Origin: Astropecten irregularis | Lineage: Eukaryota; Echinodermata; Asteroidea; Paxillosida; Astropectinidae | NCBI GenBank assembly: GCA_963971285.1 | Contig: OZ020257.1 | Location: 16,940,602-17,004,601 of the forward strand | Direction of reading: 5' to 3' | DNA: 64,000 nucleotides | Notes under the pieces: generated by a model | What the model saw: only the letters and a program-made list of their open reading frames with translations | Told to the model about the DNA's origin: nothing | Databases searched by the model: none | Position numbers and translations under genes: made by a program | Shown here: positions 22,481-33,206 of the stretch, piece by piece | Position numbering within the stretch: position 1 is the stretch's first letter | How the letters are laid out: each line of letters opens with the position of its first letter

Positions 22481-22811
22481 ATTTTATCGTTGATTTCTCA
22501 CATGACTATACATGCAAAGCGCCAAATTTGGCAAATTTATGAAAAGTACAATGTGTTTATTTCAATGTTTGGACACAACAACTGAGGGTCGGATGGAAAA
22601 GAAAGATTGCACTGCAAGAATCTTGGATCCGTGCAGTACAGGAAACCGACGTATGGCAGCCTGCGCATTGTATCTCGGTAATTTACGTACATGCATAAGG
22701 TTGCTAGTTTTCCCCATTGTTTTTGCGCTGCGCGACAATACGACCGATTCCAAATAGTGCGCCACCTAGAGTATTTCAATGAATTGCCAATCATAATTCA
22801 TGTCTGAAAGG

Positions 22812-22882
22812 GGGTCCACAGATTCCGCGCATTGTGATTGGCCAATGCGTTGCAAACTCTTGGAGGTCCTACAATTTGGAAT
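22812..22882 (+). repeat. Family E short repeat
   Basis: 'CGCATTGTGATTGGCCAATG' followed by CGTTGCAAACTCTTGGAGG. It separates lectin units 1 and 2. Confidence 0.65.
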
Positions 22883-23613
22883 GGCCCGTATTTATACAAA
22901 CACGTTTTGCGTAACGATGTAAGTTACAAATAGAAATTACCTAAAAAACTCCTCTTTTTCCGTAATATTTATTTCAAATATTTCATACTTTTGTTAAATA
23001 TTACTCCCTAAAATTTAAAAATGCTTGTGAAGATGTAGGCCCTATATTTATTTCATTCGTTTATTTATTTCTATTTCCATGACTCGGCAAGGAATCATGT
23101 TATCATGTTCAAAAAGCCTGAATGGCGATCACTTTAATACCTGAAAAATCAACCACGCTTATGCATGTCCGCCTTTTCGCATACTCCATTAAAGTTTCAT
23201 ATACCTTCTTCCGAGGAAAAATATAGAGCCAACTTTAGAACCAAAATGTACTGAAACTCATGTTGTGCTAACTGCTCATAATTTCACAATACTTTAATTG
23301 CGCGACCCGCACAATCAAATTTGAAACATAGTTGAGGGTATTTATGCAAATTATCGAAACTAGTTTGGCGCGTGCATATTGACGTATTAAGTACGGTGCA
23401 CCCTTATGTTCAAGGAAACAAATAACATTAACATTGGTTTTTGTATGGATAAATGCGCGCCCGCTGATATTGTAATAACACACATGACATGAATATGTAT
23501 TACAGGTTGGTGAACGTCACCAGCTATTTCCAAATCGTCCATCATATCGGTTTCATTTAGTAGCGGTGTACACACGGCGACACCACGCACCGTTACACCA
23601 GAACACTCTAAGC

Positions 23614-24120
23614 ATGGCCACCTTCAAGACCGTTTCTGCTTTCTGCATTGCAGTAGCAATTCTCGAGTCCCAGTTTTTGGTGGCACCAGCCTGCATGCCG
23701 TGCATTAAGCCGTGGGTAAATTTCAAGAACCACTGCTATCGCCTGGTCAACGAGGCTAAGACCTTCTGGGACGCCGAGTCCCGTTGTCAGGGGTTCTCAC
23801 GCCCAGGGAGACCGTCTCACCTGGCGGCCATCAGAAGCCAGGCAGAGAACGACTTCGTCTTGGCTTTAATGAAGGCGGCGAACTTGAACACTTATGCCTG
23901 GATCGGCTACCGTCGTGCATCCTGGTCTCAGCCTTTCCTGTCCCTCGATGACAATGAGCCAATTACCTACACCGACTGGCTCAGTGATCGTCCCACAAGC
24001 CATTCTACCTACCTTTGCGTGGCGATGTATAATTCGCGTTCACAATGGTTTGACTTCTCGTGCACATATACTTACAGGATTATCTGCAAGATGCCGGACA
24101 GAAATTCAGCTGAACTGTGA
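23614..24120 (+). CDS. Secreted C-type lectin 2 (168 aa, intronless)
   Basis: It has the same organisation as lectin 1: a signal peptide (MATFKTVSAFCIAVAILESQ) and one six-cysteine lectin domain with AWIGYR at the WIGL position and the scaffold SLDDNEPITYTDW. The loop between DW and LCV is LSDRPTSHSTY, different from both neighbours, and the WND position reads WFD. No EPN or QPD is present. The 471 bp upstream of its ATG align without gaps to the region before lectin 3, so both probably share the same promoter. The 3' flank also matches. The likely role is secreted recognition or agglutination in immunity; the ligand is unknown. Confidence 0.88.
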   Translation: MATFKTVSAFCIAVAILESQFLVAPACMPCIKPWVNFKNHCYRLVNEAKTFWDAESRCQGFSRPGRPSHLAAIRSQAENDFVLALMKAANLNTYAWIGYRRASWSQPFLSLDDNEPITYTDWLSDRPTSHSTYLCVAMYNSRSQWFDFSCTYTYRIICKMPDRNSAEL

Positions 24121-25151
24121 TTCGCATTCACCGATCACGAGTCAAGTCACCGCGTCGGTCATTTCTTCTACATATTTCCGTCTAACATCAATAACCGAAC
24201 TGCTACATTCACTTCACTCTTCAGATCTTTCGCTCATCAACCAATTGGACAGTTTTCTTGTAGTTTGTTTAACAAGCCTCTGCACACGGATCGTGCGATA
24301 ATGCTGCAATGCAAAGCAAGAAATATCGGCCTAACTGAAGGAACGTATTGCCGTATAGAGGCCCAAGACTTTGCAGCAGTGTCGTAAACTCTAAAACCAG
24401 ACTAACGCCATTCCCGACTCGCACCACCGTCCCCCATCCTTCGGCAGCCCAAGACAGCCGTCAGTTGTGATCTGTTCCAGGCCGATATATTCGACGTCCA
24501 CGCTGTCACGTTACACCGACTCCAACCGGCTACTCTCACGAGATTTTCGCTACAGACATCGGTCAACCTGAAGCCTTCAGAGGTGACTTTTCTCCAGTCA
24601 AATCGAACATATGTGGCCCCTTTTCAATAACGCAACTTTAACACTTAACACATCCATTGAAAAAGGACGTGTTTTTTTTTTAAATATGCTTTTGATCGCG
24701 ATTCTGTTTTGATTGAAGCACACCAGAGCTTCAAATTGAGTGAAAAAGACAACAGACTCTTGAACATGGAGGCTTCAATTTAAATCCGGACCGAGTTCCA
24801 AAGAACAAAAACAATAACTAACTCTTTACACGTCTTTGTGTGACTTTTTAGCACAATCATTAATTAGCAGAAAATAATGATCTGGACAAGCGTATTTTTG
24901 TTTCATAAAAACGTGTTGCTCACGTTTTCTAGTTTATTATGTAATGTCACACGCATGTGTATTTGACTGCGTATAGTAGGGCCTGTTCGATGGCCTATCT
25001 TTGACACACATCCATCGGAAAGGGACTGTTTTTAAAAAACGATGCTTTTGATCGCGATTCTGTTTTGATTGAAGTAAACCAGAACTTCAAATTGAGTGAG
25101 AGACGATATTCGACTCTTCAGCGAAGAGTCCTCAGCTCAAATCCGTGCCGA

Positions 25152-25183
<32 letters not shown>

Positions 25184-25970
25184 CAATTACGAAGTCTGTA
25201 CACTCCTTCATTGACAAGACTTTTTAGCACAACCATTAATTGGCACGAAATTATTAACTTAACAAGCGTCTTTGTGTCTAATTAAAACGCGTTGCTCGCG
25301 TATTCTAGTATGTAATGTCACATGCATATGTATTTTGACTGAGTAGGGCCTGTTTGAAATTGCTACATGTTGGAACGGTTGTAACAGTTCAAGAAGAATG
25401 CAAGAATTTGTTTCGTGAAATTTGTGATTAATTAAAGCTGACGAAATACATGTGAATTATCATGTTCAGCCGATTGTTTCTTGATTGCGATTGTCTTTAT
25501 ATATGTGTTTTTACATTTTGCCTACTTTCACTCAAATCACCATTTACATGGATACAGGTCACAAACTTAACATCAGGCAAAACGAAACAAACTTAAAATG
25601 GATGTTTTGGACAGATGAATTTTTACATTCTTAATGAATCCCCCAAAGCACACAAAATACCTGCTAAGGCGCCGAGACTATCCATCCAATAACCATTGTG
25701 GTTCTAGACCATTTCCATTCATAATTTCTCCTGACCACGCATTAGTTACTTCGTCTTCTTTTTTGGAAATCGTAGGCCTATAATTAAAAAAAAAAACCAT
25801 AAAATTACTTCTGCTTCATTCTAGTTTGTTAAATGAAAAAGGAACGGCAGATTTCGAACAAGATGACCTCGCATTCAAAACGAAACGCGACCGTGGGGGT
25901 TGAAAGTTTATTACAATAATTTCAGTTGTATCGTTCATTTTGTCAACCACGCGAGATGTCCTTGATCACT
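24121..25970 (+). repeat. 3' flank of lectin unit 2
   Basis: It carries the same internal tandem pair (about 24648-25008 and 25009-25355) with a 29-nt poly-A tract (25155-25183). About 25480-25960 matches 28455-28940 of unit 3. No gene is seen. Confidence 0.8.
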
Positions 25971-26529
25971 TGCACATTCCAGATTCAGACATGTCTTCTT
26001 GATGAATTCATTCAAGTTTTATCAATTGTCCCATTTTAAAGCTTTATTTCTTTAGTTTGAAAAATCAACCACGCTTATGCATGTCCGCCTTTTCGCATAC
26101 TCCATTAAAGTTTTATATACCTTCTTCCGAGGAAAAATATAGAGCCAACTTTAGAACCAAAATGTACTGAAACTCATGTTGTGCTAACTGCTCATAATTT
26201 CACAATACTTTAATTGCGCGACCCGCACAATCAAATTTGAAACATAGTTGAGGGTATTTATGCAAATTATCGAAACTAGTTTGGCGCGTGCAAATTGACG
26301 TATTAAGTACGGTGCACCCTTATGTTCAAGGAAACAAATAACATTAACATTGGTTTTTGTATGGATAAATGCGCGCCCGCTGATATTGTAATAACACACA
26401 TGACATGAATATGTATTACAGGTTGGTGAACGTCACCAGCTATTTCCAAATCGTCCATCATATCGGTTTCATTTAGTAGCGGTGTACACACGGCGACACC
26501 ACGCACCGTTACACCAGAACACTCTAAGC

Positions 26530-27027
26530 ATGGCCACCTTCAAGACCGTTTCTGCTTTCTGGATTGCAGTAGCAATTCTCGAGTCACAGTTTTTGGTGGC
26601 ACCAGCCTGCATGCCGTGCATTAAGCAGTGGATAAATTTCAAGAACCACTGCTATCGCCTGGTCGACGAGGCTAAGACCTTCTCGGACGCCGAGTCCCAT
26701 TGTCAGGGGTTCTCACGCCTAGGGAGACCGTCTCACCTGGCGGCCATCAGAAGCCAGGCGGAGAATGACTTCGTTTGGGCTTTAATGAAGGCGGCGAACT
26801 TGAACCAACATGTCTGGATCGGCTACCGTCGTGCATCCTCGTCTCAGCCTTTCCTGTCCCTCGATGACAATGAGCCAATTACCTACACCAACTGGTACAG
26901 TAGTCGTCCCGCAAGCTACCTTTGCGTAAGAATGTATCATTTGGCTTCAAGTTGGCTCGACGATCCATGCTCATATACTCACAGGATTATCTGCAAGATG
27001 CCGGACAGAAATTCAGCTGAACTGTGA
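26530..27027 (+). CDS. Secreted C-type lectin 3 (165 aa, intronless)
   Basis: This third tandem copy starts 2916 bp after lectin 2. Signal peptide and scaffold are almost identical to lectin 2 (VWIGYR, SLDDNEPITYTNW, IICKMPDRNSAEL). Differences concentrate in the loop YSSRPASY (three residues shorter than lectin 2), RMYHLASS and WLDDPCSYTH. The WND position reads WLD and no EPN or QPD motif is present. It shares the 5' flank with lectin 2 and is probably regulated in the same way. It is intronless like its neighbours, so retroposition of an ancestor or loss of introns is possible, but no poly-A scar is shared that would show it. Confidence 0.88.
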   Translation: MATFKTVSAFWIAVAILESQFLVAPACMPCIKQWINFKNHCYRLVDEAKTFSDAESHCQGFSRLGRPSHLAAIRSQAENDFVWALMKAANLNQHVWIGYRRASSSQPFLSLDDNEPITYTNWYSSRPASYLCVRMYHLASSWLDDPCSYTHRIICKMPDRNSAEL

Positions 27028-28940
27028 TTCGCATTCACCGATCACGAGTCAAGTCACCGCGTCGGTCATTTCTTCTGCATATTTCCGCCTTACATCAATA
27101 ACCGAACTGCTACATTCACTTCAGATCTTTCGCTCATCAACCAATTTGACAGTTTTCTTGTAGTTTGTTTAACCAGCCTCTGCACACGGATCGTACGATA
27201 ATGCTGCAATGCAAAGCAAGAAATATAGGCCTAACTGAAGGAACCTATTGCCGTAGAGGCCCCAAGACTTTGCAGCAGTGTCGTAGAACTTAAAAGACTA
27301 ACGCCATTCCCGACTCGCCCACCGTCCCCCATCCTTCGGCAGCCCAAGACAGCCGTCAGTTGTGATCTGTTCCAGGCCGATGTATTCGACATTCACGCTG
27401 TCACGTTACACCGACTCCAACCGGCTACTCTCAGGAGATTTTCGCTACAGACATCGGTCAACCTGAAACCTTCAGAGGTGACTTTTGTGCAGTCAAATCG
27501 AACATATTTATTTGGCCCCTTTTTCAATAACGCATCTTTAACACTTAACACATCCATTGAAAAAAGGACGTGTTTTATTTTAAATATGCTTTTGATCGCG
27601 AGTCTGTTTTGATTGAAGCACACTAGAGCTTCAAATTGAGTGAAAAGGACAACCGACTCTTGAGTGAGGAGGCATCAGTTTAAATTCGGACTGTGTCCCC
27701 GAGAACAAAAACAATTACAAACTCTTTACACGTCTTTGTGTGACCTATTAGCACAATCATTAATTAGCACAAAATAATGATCTGGACAAGCGTATTTTTG
27801 TTTCATAAAAACGTGTTGCTCACGTATTCTAGTTTCTTATGTTTCTAATGTCACACGCATGTGTATTTGACTGCGTATAGTAGGGCCTGTTCGATGCCCT
27901 ATCTACACACATCCATCGGAAAGGGACTGTTTTTAAAAAACGATGCTTTTGATCGCGATTCTGTTTTGATTGAAGTAAACCAGAACTTCAAATTGAGTGA
28001 AAAATGACAATCGACTCTTTAACGAGGAGTCCTCAGCTCAAATCCGTGCCGAGTTATAAAAAAAAAAATTGAGAACTCTTTACACGCCTTCATCGACAAG
28101 ACTTTTTAGCACAACCATTATTTAGCACAAAATTAAGAACTGAATAAGCGCCTTTAGGCACGTTCTCACACACCAAAAAAGCGCGACTATTTGGGTCGCG
28201 ATTTGGAGCGTGACCCAAATAGTCGCTCTTTTTGGTGTGTGAGAACGTGCCTATAGTGTATAATCAAAACGCGTTGCTCGCGTATTCTAGTATGTATTGT
28301 CACATGCATGTGTATTTGACTGAGTAGGGCCTGATGTTTGAATGCTTCATGGACCTACATGTATTGAAACGTTGCAAGAATTTGTTTCGTGAAATTCGTG
28401 GTAAATTAAAGCTGACGAAATACATGTGAATTATCGTGTTCAGCCGATTGTTTCTTGATTGCGATTGTCTTTATGGATGTGTTTCTACATTTTGCCTACT
28501 TTCACTCAAATCACCATTTAGGCCTACATGGATACAGGTCACAAACCTAACATCAGGCAAAACGAAACCAACTTAAAATGGACGTTTTGGACAGATGAAT
28601 TTTTACATTCTCAATGAATCTCCCAAAACACACAAAATACCTGCTAAGGCGCCGAGACTATACCATCCAATAACCATGGCGGTTCTAGACCATTTCCATT
28701 CATAATTTCTCCTGACCACGCATTAATTACTTCGTCTTCTTTTTTTGGAAATCGTAGGCCTATAATTTGACAAAGCCCATAACATTGCTTCTGCTTCATT
28801 CTAGTTTGTTAAATGAAAAAGGAACGGCAGATTTCGAACAAGATGACCTCGCATTCAAAACGGAACGCGACCGTGGGGGTTGAAAGTTTATTACAATAAT
28901 TTCAGTTGTATCGTTCATTTTGTCAACCACGCGAGATTTC
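27028..28940 (+). repeat. 3' flank of lectin unit 3
   Basis: It is homologous to the unit 1 and 2 flanks, with the same internal tandem pair (about 27549-27903 and 27904-28335). The poly-A tract is short here. A 95-bp hairpin element is inserted at 28157. Confidence 0.8.
28157..28251 (+). mobile_element. Hairpin MITE with TA flanks, only in unit 3
   Basis: 'GGCACGTTCTCACACACCAA' and its complement 'TTGGTGTGTGAGAACGTGCC' bound a 'GCGACTATTTGGGTCGCG' middle. TA lies on both sides (28155-28156 and 28252-28253). Units 1 and 2 read 'AGCGTCTTTGTGTCTAAT' at the same place without the element. TA duplication suggests a Tc1/mariner-type source. Confidence 0.85.
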
Positions 28941-29007
28941 TTAAGTTTGATTAAGTATTTTTTTTTTTTAGATTTTTAATTCTGAATCAAGAGTCGCAGA
29001 AAACCTT

Positions 29008-29570
29008 AAAGGTAATATTATACTTTGGCAGCATACCAAAACAGCAATTTTCACAGATTTCCCTGTAACGTACAGGGTATAAAAATTGTGCTGGTAGAAA
29101 CATACCGTTAAAATTGTTCTGCCTGAAATGCTGTATTTATCCAGAAAAAAGGAGTAAAATCAGTGACCAAAATTATTGATATTTTAAAGATCAAAAATAA
29201 AAGAGAAAAGACTTCACTGTTTACTCAAAAAGTGAGCACCGTATGGAACTGAAATTTTCACAGATGACTATTATTGTATCGTCCTTGATATTTTTGCCCA
29301 TGAATCTGTATTTCTTTGACAAAACCCAAAGTATGATGTACTATCAGAAATGTTCGTAGTTTTTACGGAAAACTTACAGCGTATAAAGATGGACCTGGTA
29401 CCTAGTAGAAACATACCGTTAATTTTTTTCCGCCTGAAATGCTGTATTTATCCAGAAATGAGTAAAACAAAATACCGAAAAACAGTTTAGATGTCCTAGA
29501 TCAAAACCTCAAAACCTCGCTGTTTTCTACAGTTTCCAATAATCAATTGAGCTGAAAAATTCACAGGTTT
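29008..29570 (-). mobile_element. TTAA MITE (family A), copy 3 with an adjoining partial copy
   Basis: 29008-29337 runs from 'TTAAAGGTAATATTATACTT' to 'CAAAGTATGATG'. 29338-29570 repeats the first half ('AGAAACATACCGTTAA', 'CTGTATTTATCCAGAAATGA') in the same orientation. Confidence 0.75.
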
Positions 29571-29589
29571 GTTTCGATTCCACAACAAA

Positions 29590-30035
29590 TCAAATCATGG
29601 GTATTGATCCCGGGGGAGGGGGATGGGGGGATATATCCCCCAATATTTGAGGTGGTGGGGGGATGGCGTGTATTATCATCCCCCAATATTTCGAGGTTGA
29701 ATGTCATGTAATACCGACTAAATATCTGAAATACCAACAAAATAATGAACAAATGGAATGCTTGGAATGTAGAAAGACAGTGAATTTCGCAGTGAATTTA
29801 CACAATGTTTAATTCTTCTGAATATCGTTTTTAAATGCTCTAAAATGGGACTTTCCCACTCGGTTTTTTATAAGTCCCTGGTGTGGGAAGGGGCTATCTT
29901 CCCTTCCACAAACTCCCCCGGTCGCTTCGCTCCCTCACATAGGACACAACATCACCAATCACCCCCCCCCCCCAATTATGAATAGATCGCAACTGTTCTA
30001 TCAACTTTACCAAAGTATGATAATACTTTTCATTG
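29590..30035 (+). repeat. G-rich foldback and C-run, then a family A end fragment
   Basis: 'TATCCCCCAATATTT' occurs twice (29634-29648 and 29678-29692) beside GGGGGATGGGGGG. A C-run is at about 29960. 'ACCAAAGTATGATAATACTT' at 30010-30029 is a stray family A end. Confidence 0.6.
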
Positions 30036-30039
30036 ACGC

Positions 30040-30745
30040 ATGTCACTGTTTTTTAATCGCTCATTTTACATAAAATGAAAAGATGTACATGTTCTTTCTT
30101 CTTCTTTTTTGTATTGTTATCTGGTTACGGGCGATAAAATCAATTGCCAGCAGGACTTGATCTTTCGGCTTAGCATGTTGCCATTGAAACAAGATTGATT
30201 GCCATAATTATTTAAAATGCCCTAGTGGCACAAAAGCGTCATTAGGTGATAGCGCGGTAACAAAATCCATCAGAGTCCAAAAATCTATCATCTCTTTCAA
30301 ACTGAATGTACAATAGGTAAAGTCGTTAAGAGAAACTAGACATTTTGCTTATTGAAATCCAGGAGATGAAAAATTATCTTTTCGGAGAACGGCCTTGTTG
30401 TGCCCACGCATGGAATGAATGGTTTAATTTGCAGTAGTGCTTAATAATTACCCTCACTTGGCCGGGTGCTGAAAAATAGGGAAAATATCAGTATAGTTCT
30501 GAATTTTGTGTCCACATTTAAACTTCTATAATAATTATTTCGTGAGTAAAACTGGGGGTACCAAGAAGCGATTAACCCTTTGAATTGTGCACATAAGTTG
30601 TGATTTTCGTGAAATTCTGAGAAACCTATCTCTTCTCAACTTGTTTGGATTTACATTCCTTCTACTCTTCCAAGAACGGATTTTGGTTGTCAAACCATCA
30701 CTGAAAGTCAATCGTGCCTTTTCAATTTGAATGTTTTATTTATCC
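30040..30745 (+). repeat. Copy of the distal flank of lectin unit 1
   Basis: 'CAATTGCCAGCAGGACTTGA' and 'GTTGTCAAACCATCACTRAA', in the same order and orientation, match 21740-22470. It carries no lectin gene. Confidence 0.75.
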
Positions 30746-30754
30746 TTATATTTA

Positions 30755-31165
30755 AACAGTTGGTAGAGCGCCTGAACGGTATTCAGAAGGGTCGTCGGTT
30801 CGAATACCGCTCCAGTCAATTTTTCTTTGTTCACTTTTCAATGACTTTAAATTCAGTCAGTTTCCCTTGTGGTTATTTGATGATTATTTTAATTAAAATG
30901 CTGTATCCTCTTTGAGTGATCCCCAATGTACCGTTCCCAGGTTGCAGCATTGCTGCGCGTATCGGTGAAAATGATCCTTGGGGTATGGCGGTGTGTGCAT
31001 GGTTTCATGGCTTCTGACTGCCAAACGAACAAAGATAATTGACTATTGGGGTCACCACCAACGTAGGGCTGGATAGCTCAGTTAGTAGAACGCCTGTACG
31101 GTATTCAGGAGGTCGCCGGTTCGAATGCCGCTCCAGTCAACTGTTCTTTGTTTGCTTTTCTATTT
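30755..31165 (+). repeat. Two tRNA-derived SINE copies
   Basis: The first (30755-30865) has GTTGGTAGAGCGCC, CGGTTCGAATACCGC and the tail 'TTTCTTTGTTCACTTTTC'. The second (30930-31165) adds the upstream body ('CTTCTGACTGCCAAACGAAC') and has GGATAGCTCAGTTAGTAGA and GGTTCGAATGCC. A-box and B-box promoters are visible. Shared non-tRNA sequence on both sides marks a SINE rather than a tRNA gene. Confidence 0.8.
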
Positions 31166-31199
31166 CTTTATTTTTCATTTCAAAGATTGTGTGAATTTC

Positions 31200-31390
31200 A
31201 TTTTATAAATGCTTGTAAACTATTATACAATTAGTTTTACTTTCATGAATCTACACGGAACTTTTCCATCTTTCTCATGAAACCTGAATGTCGATCACTA
31301 AAATACCCGAAAAGCACTAATGCATGTACTTTTCTTTTACTTCATTAAATTTGTATATCGGCGCAGAGATGAAAAGGTAGAAAGTATTGT
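31200..31390 (+). repeat. Start of a truncated fourth lectin unit
   Basis: 'TGCTTGTRAA', 'GAATGTCGATCACTAAAATA', 'CTAATGCATGTAC' and a 'TTAAATTTGTATAT' block align in order with 23025-23215, upstream of lectin 2. Similarity ends near 31390 and no lectin ORF follows. Confidence 0.6.
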
Positions 31391-31744
31391 TAATTCGCCC
31401 TCGCAGTTGGGTGGGGAGAAATACAAAATGCGCTTTGTCTTCTATACATAATTCAATGGCACGAGTACTTTCCTTTTTCTAAAACGCCCGAGTGAAGCGA
31501 AATACGTCCAGACTGAATACGGAGAGTCATTTCATCGATGAGCTTGAAATGATTTATTCATTTATTGCAATTTGGCCGTGAATGTGATGAACGGACGGGT
31601 AACCATTTTTTGTCAGTGGAAGAACTAGGCCAACAACAAACTTGATAAAACCTGCACTTTTATAGATGTAATTCGTCTCATTGGAAATAATTATCTTCTC
31701 CTTGTTGCATAATACACGATTCTCGTAATGGCTGTTTGGTACCA

Positions 31745-31864
31745 GGGGTCGATTTCACCAAACTCTTCGTAACTTACGATCAATCGTAGGACTTTTTGAT
31801 GCATTGAAGCCTTACTTGTAACTCGAGTTACGATCGATCGCAGGGCTACGTGAAATCGACCCCA
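31745..31864 (+). mobile_element. Palindromic MITE (family B)
   Basis: GGGGTCGATTTCACC and GTGAAATCGACCCC ends, with 'CGAGTTACGATCGATCGCAG' inside. It is a well-preserved copy. Confidence 0.85.
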
Positions 31865-31899
31865 AAAAGTGCAAGGCATAATTATTGTTTATGCCAAGC

Positions 31900-32075
31900 T
31901 CCATAGAAACGCCGTGTCTCCCGGAAAATCCCGCGGGGAGAGATCACGGGAAAGCTGTCTAGGCAGCGGGGCCCGAGGACTCGGCAGGGCGGGCTGGACG
32001 GCACGGTGGGAGAGAGTCTCCGGACCCCGACATCGGAACGCGGCCGAGGGCGAGGGAAAGATTCTGTGGTGACAC
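31900..32075 (+). promoter_or_regulatory. GC-rich, CpG-rich island
   Basis: This roughly 170-bp block is strongly GC-rich (CCCGCGGGGAGAG, GCAGCGGGGCCCGAGG, GAACGCGGCCGAGGGCGAGG) in AT-rich surroundings, and ends in 'GGTGACACAG'. It lies 1.1 kb upstream of gene B exon 2, whose first exon is unknown. It could be that gene's promoter or first exon, or a foreign insert. The ORFs in it have no recognisable domain. Confidence 0.35.
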
Positions 32076-32553
32076 AGGCAGCTTTAGGGTGAAACATGTC
32101 TCCTTATCGAGCTCCCTTGTATTTACTATTTAGTTACCGTGTCTTCGTTTCTTCATATGGTATATTTTCCCTGTCAGCAAGTTGATATGTTTAGTTCGTT
32201 AAACTCTGAACAGAAGACTATCGAATGATTCATATCCAATGTCACGACAGTATGATATAGCTTTGTTTCATCACACACAAAGCAAATTCACCGAAGATAG
32301 AAATTAGAAATCAACCATCACTACGGGATGATTAAACTTCACCCACTACAAATGGCTTCTCAAGTATGACGTTTTCGATGCAGAAATGTATAGTATGCCA
32401 CAAAACAGGCTGGCGATATTGGAAACCATCCATTTTCAATAAATGACAATTGACATTCACATCTGCGAAGACAAGAATTCATTTTGCCACGAACTGTACA
32501 AGTCTGTTTCTTCTGACATACCTAAGAGACTTTTGCCAATTTTAAGACCAAGT

Positions 32554-32678
32554 CGGTCCCAAATATCTTCTAGCGATCGCAAATAACAAACAAGTCAATG
32601 GAAATGGCTGCAGTCACTGGCTAGTGCCTGCCAAAGATGTGTGTGTAATTTGCAGCCGCAGCCAGAAATTTGGAACAC
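32554..32678 (+). mobile_element. Foldback MITE (family D), diverged
   Basis: 'GGTCCCAAATATCTTCTAGC' and 'TTGCAGCCGCAGCCAGAAAT' correspond to the two arms of the copy at 10481-10610. Confidence 0.7.
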
Positions 32679-33206
32679 AAAGGATTAACCACGGGAGGAA
32701 ATCCATGTAGAGTCAACATAGAGGGCGTTTTTCAGTTCATTGGGGATTGGTGCCTCAAACGTCAATATAATTATTTTATTTTATATGATATTGGTGCACC
32801 GTTACGCCCTCTATATCAGTCATTATTATTTAGACCAACTGCAGTGAAGAAGAACAGTCTTGACGAAAGACCACGGCTGGCCTGGGGTTTGTGATCAAAT
32901 TGTAATGATTATTATATGATACCCTCTGCAGCAAGCATGATTCGAAGTCACGCGTTGACTCCTCTCAAGCCCGATTAAAGCTTACACAAGACGTTTGAGT
33001 AGAATAAACATAATTCACTGCTATTATAATCAAATTCAGACATGTTTTTCCTGATCCTTTTTGTCACGAGTAAGCGAAGATACCGTCATGACCTCCTGTC
33101 CAATGCGTACAATTTTTGGAAACCATTTTTTCTTAACATCTTCCCAACACCAATAAAAGTTGCCGCTGTTATAATGAGATCGTTCAAATTTTGTTTTATT
33201 TTCCAG

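Noticed and set aside
22253..22585. 110-codon ORF
   Set aside because: The homologous DNA at 30550-30745 does not keep the frame, so it is not conserved coding sequence.
31869..32097. ORFs on both strands in the GC-rich island
   Set aside because: GC-rich DNA has few stops by chance; Arg/Gly/Pro-rich products without domain or splice context.
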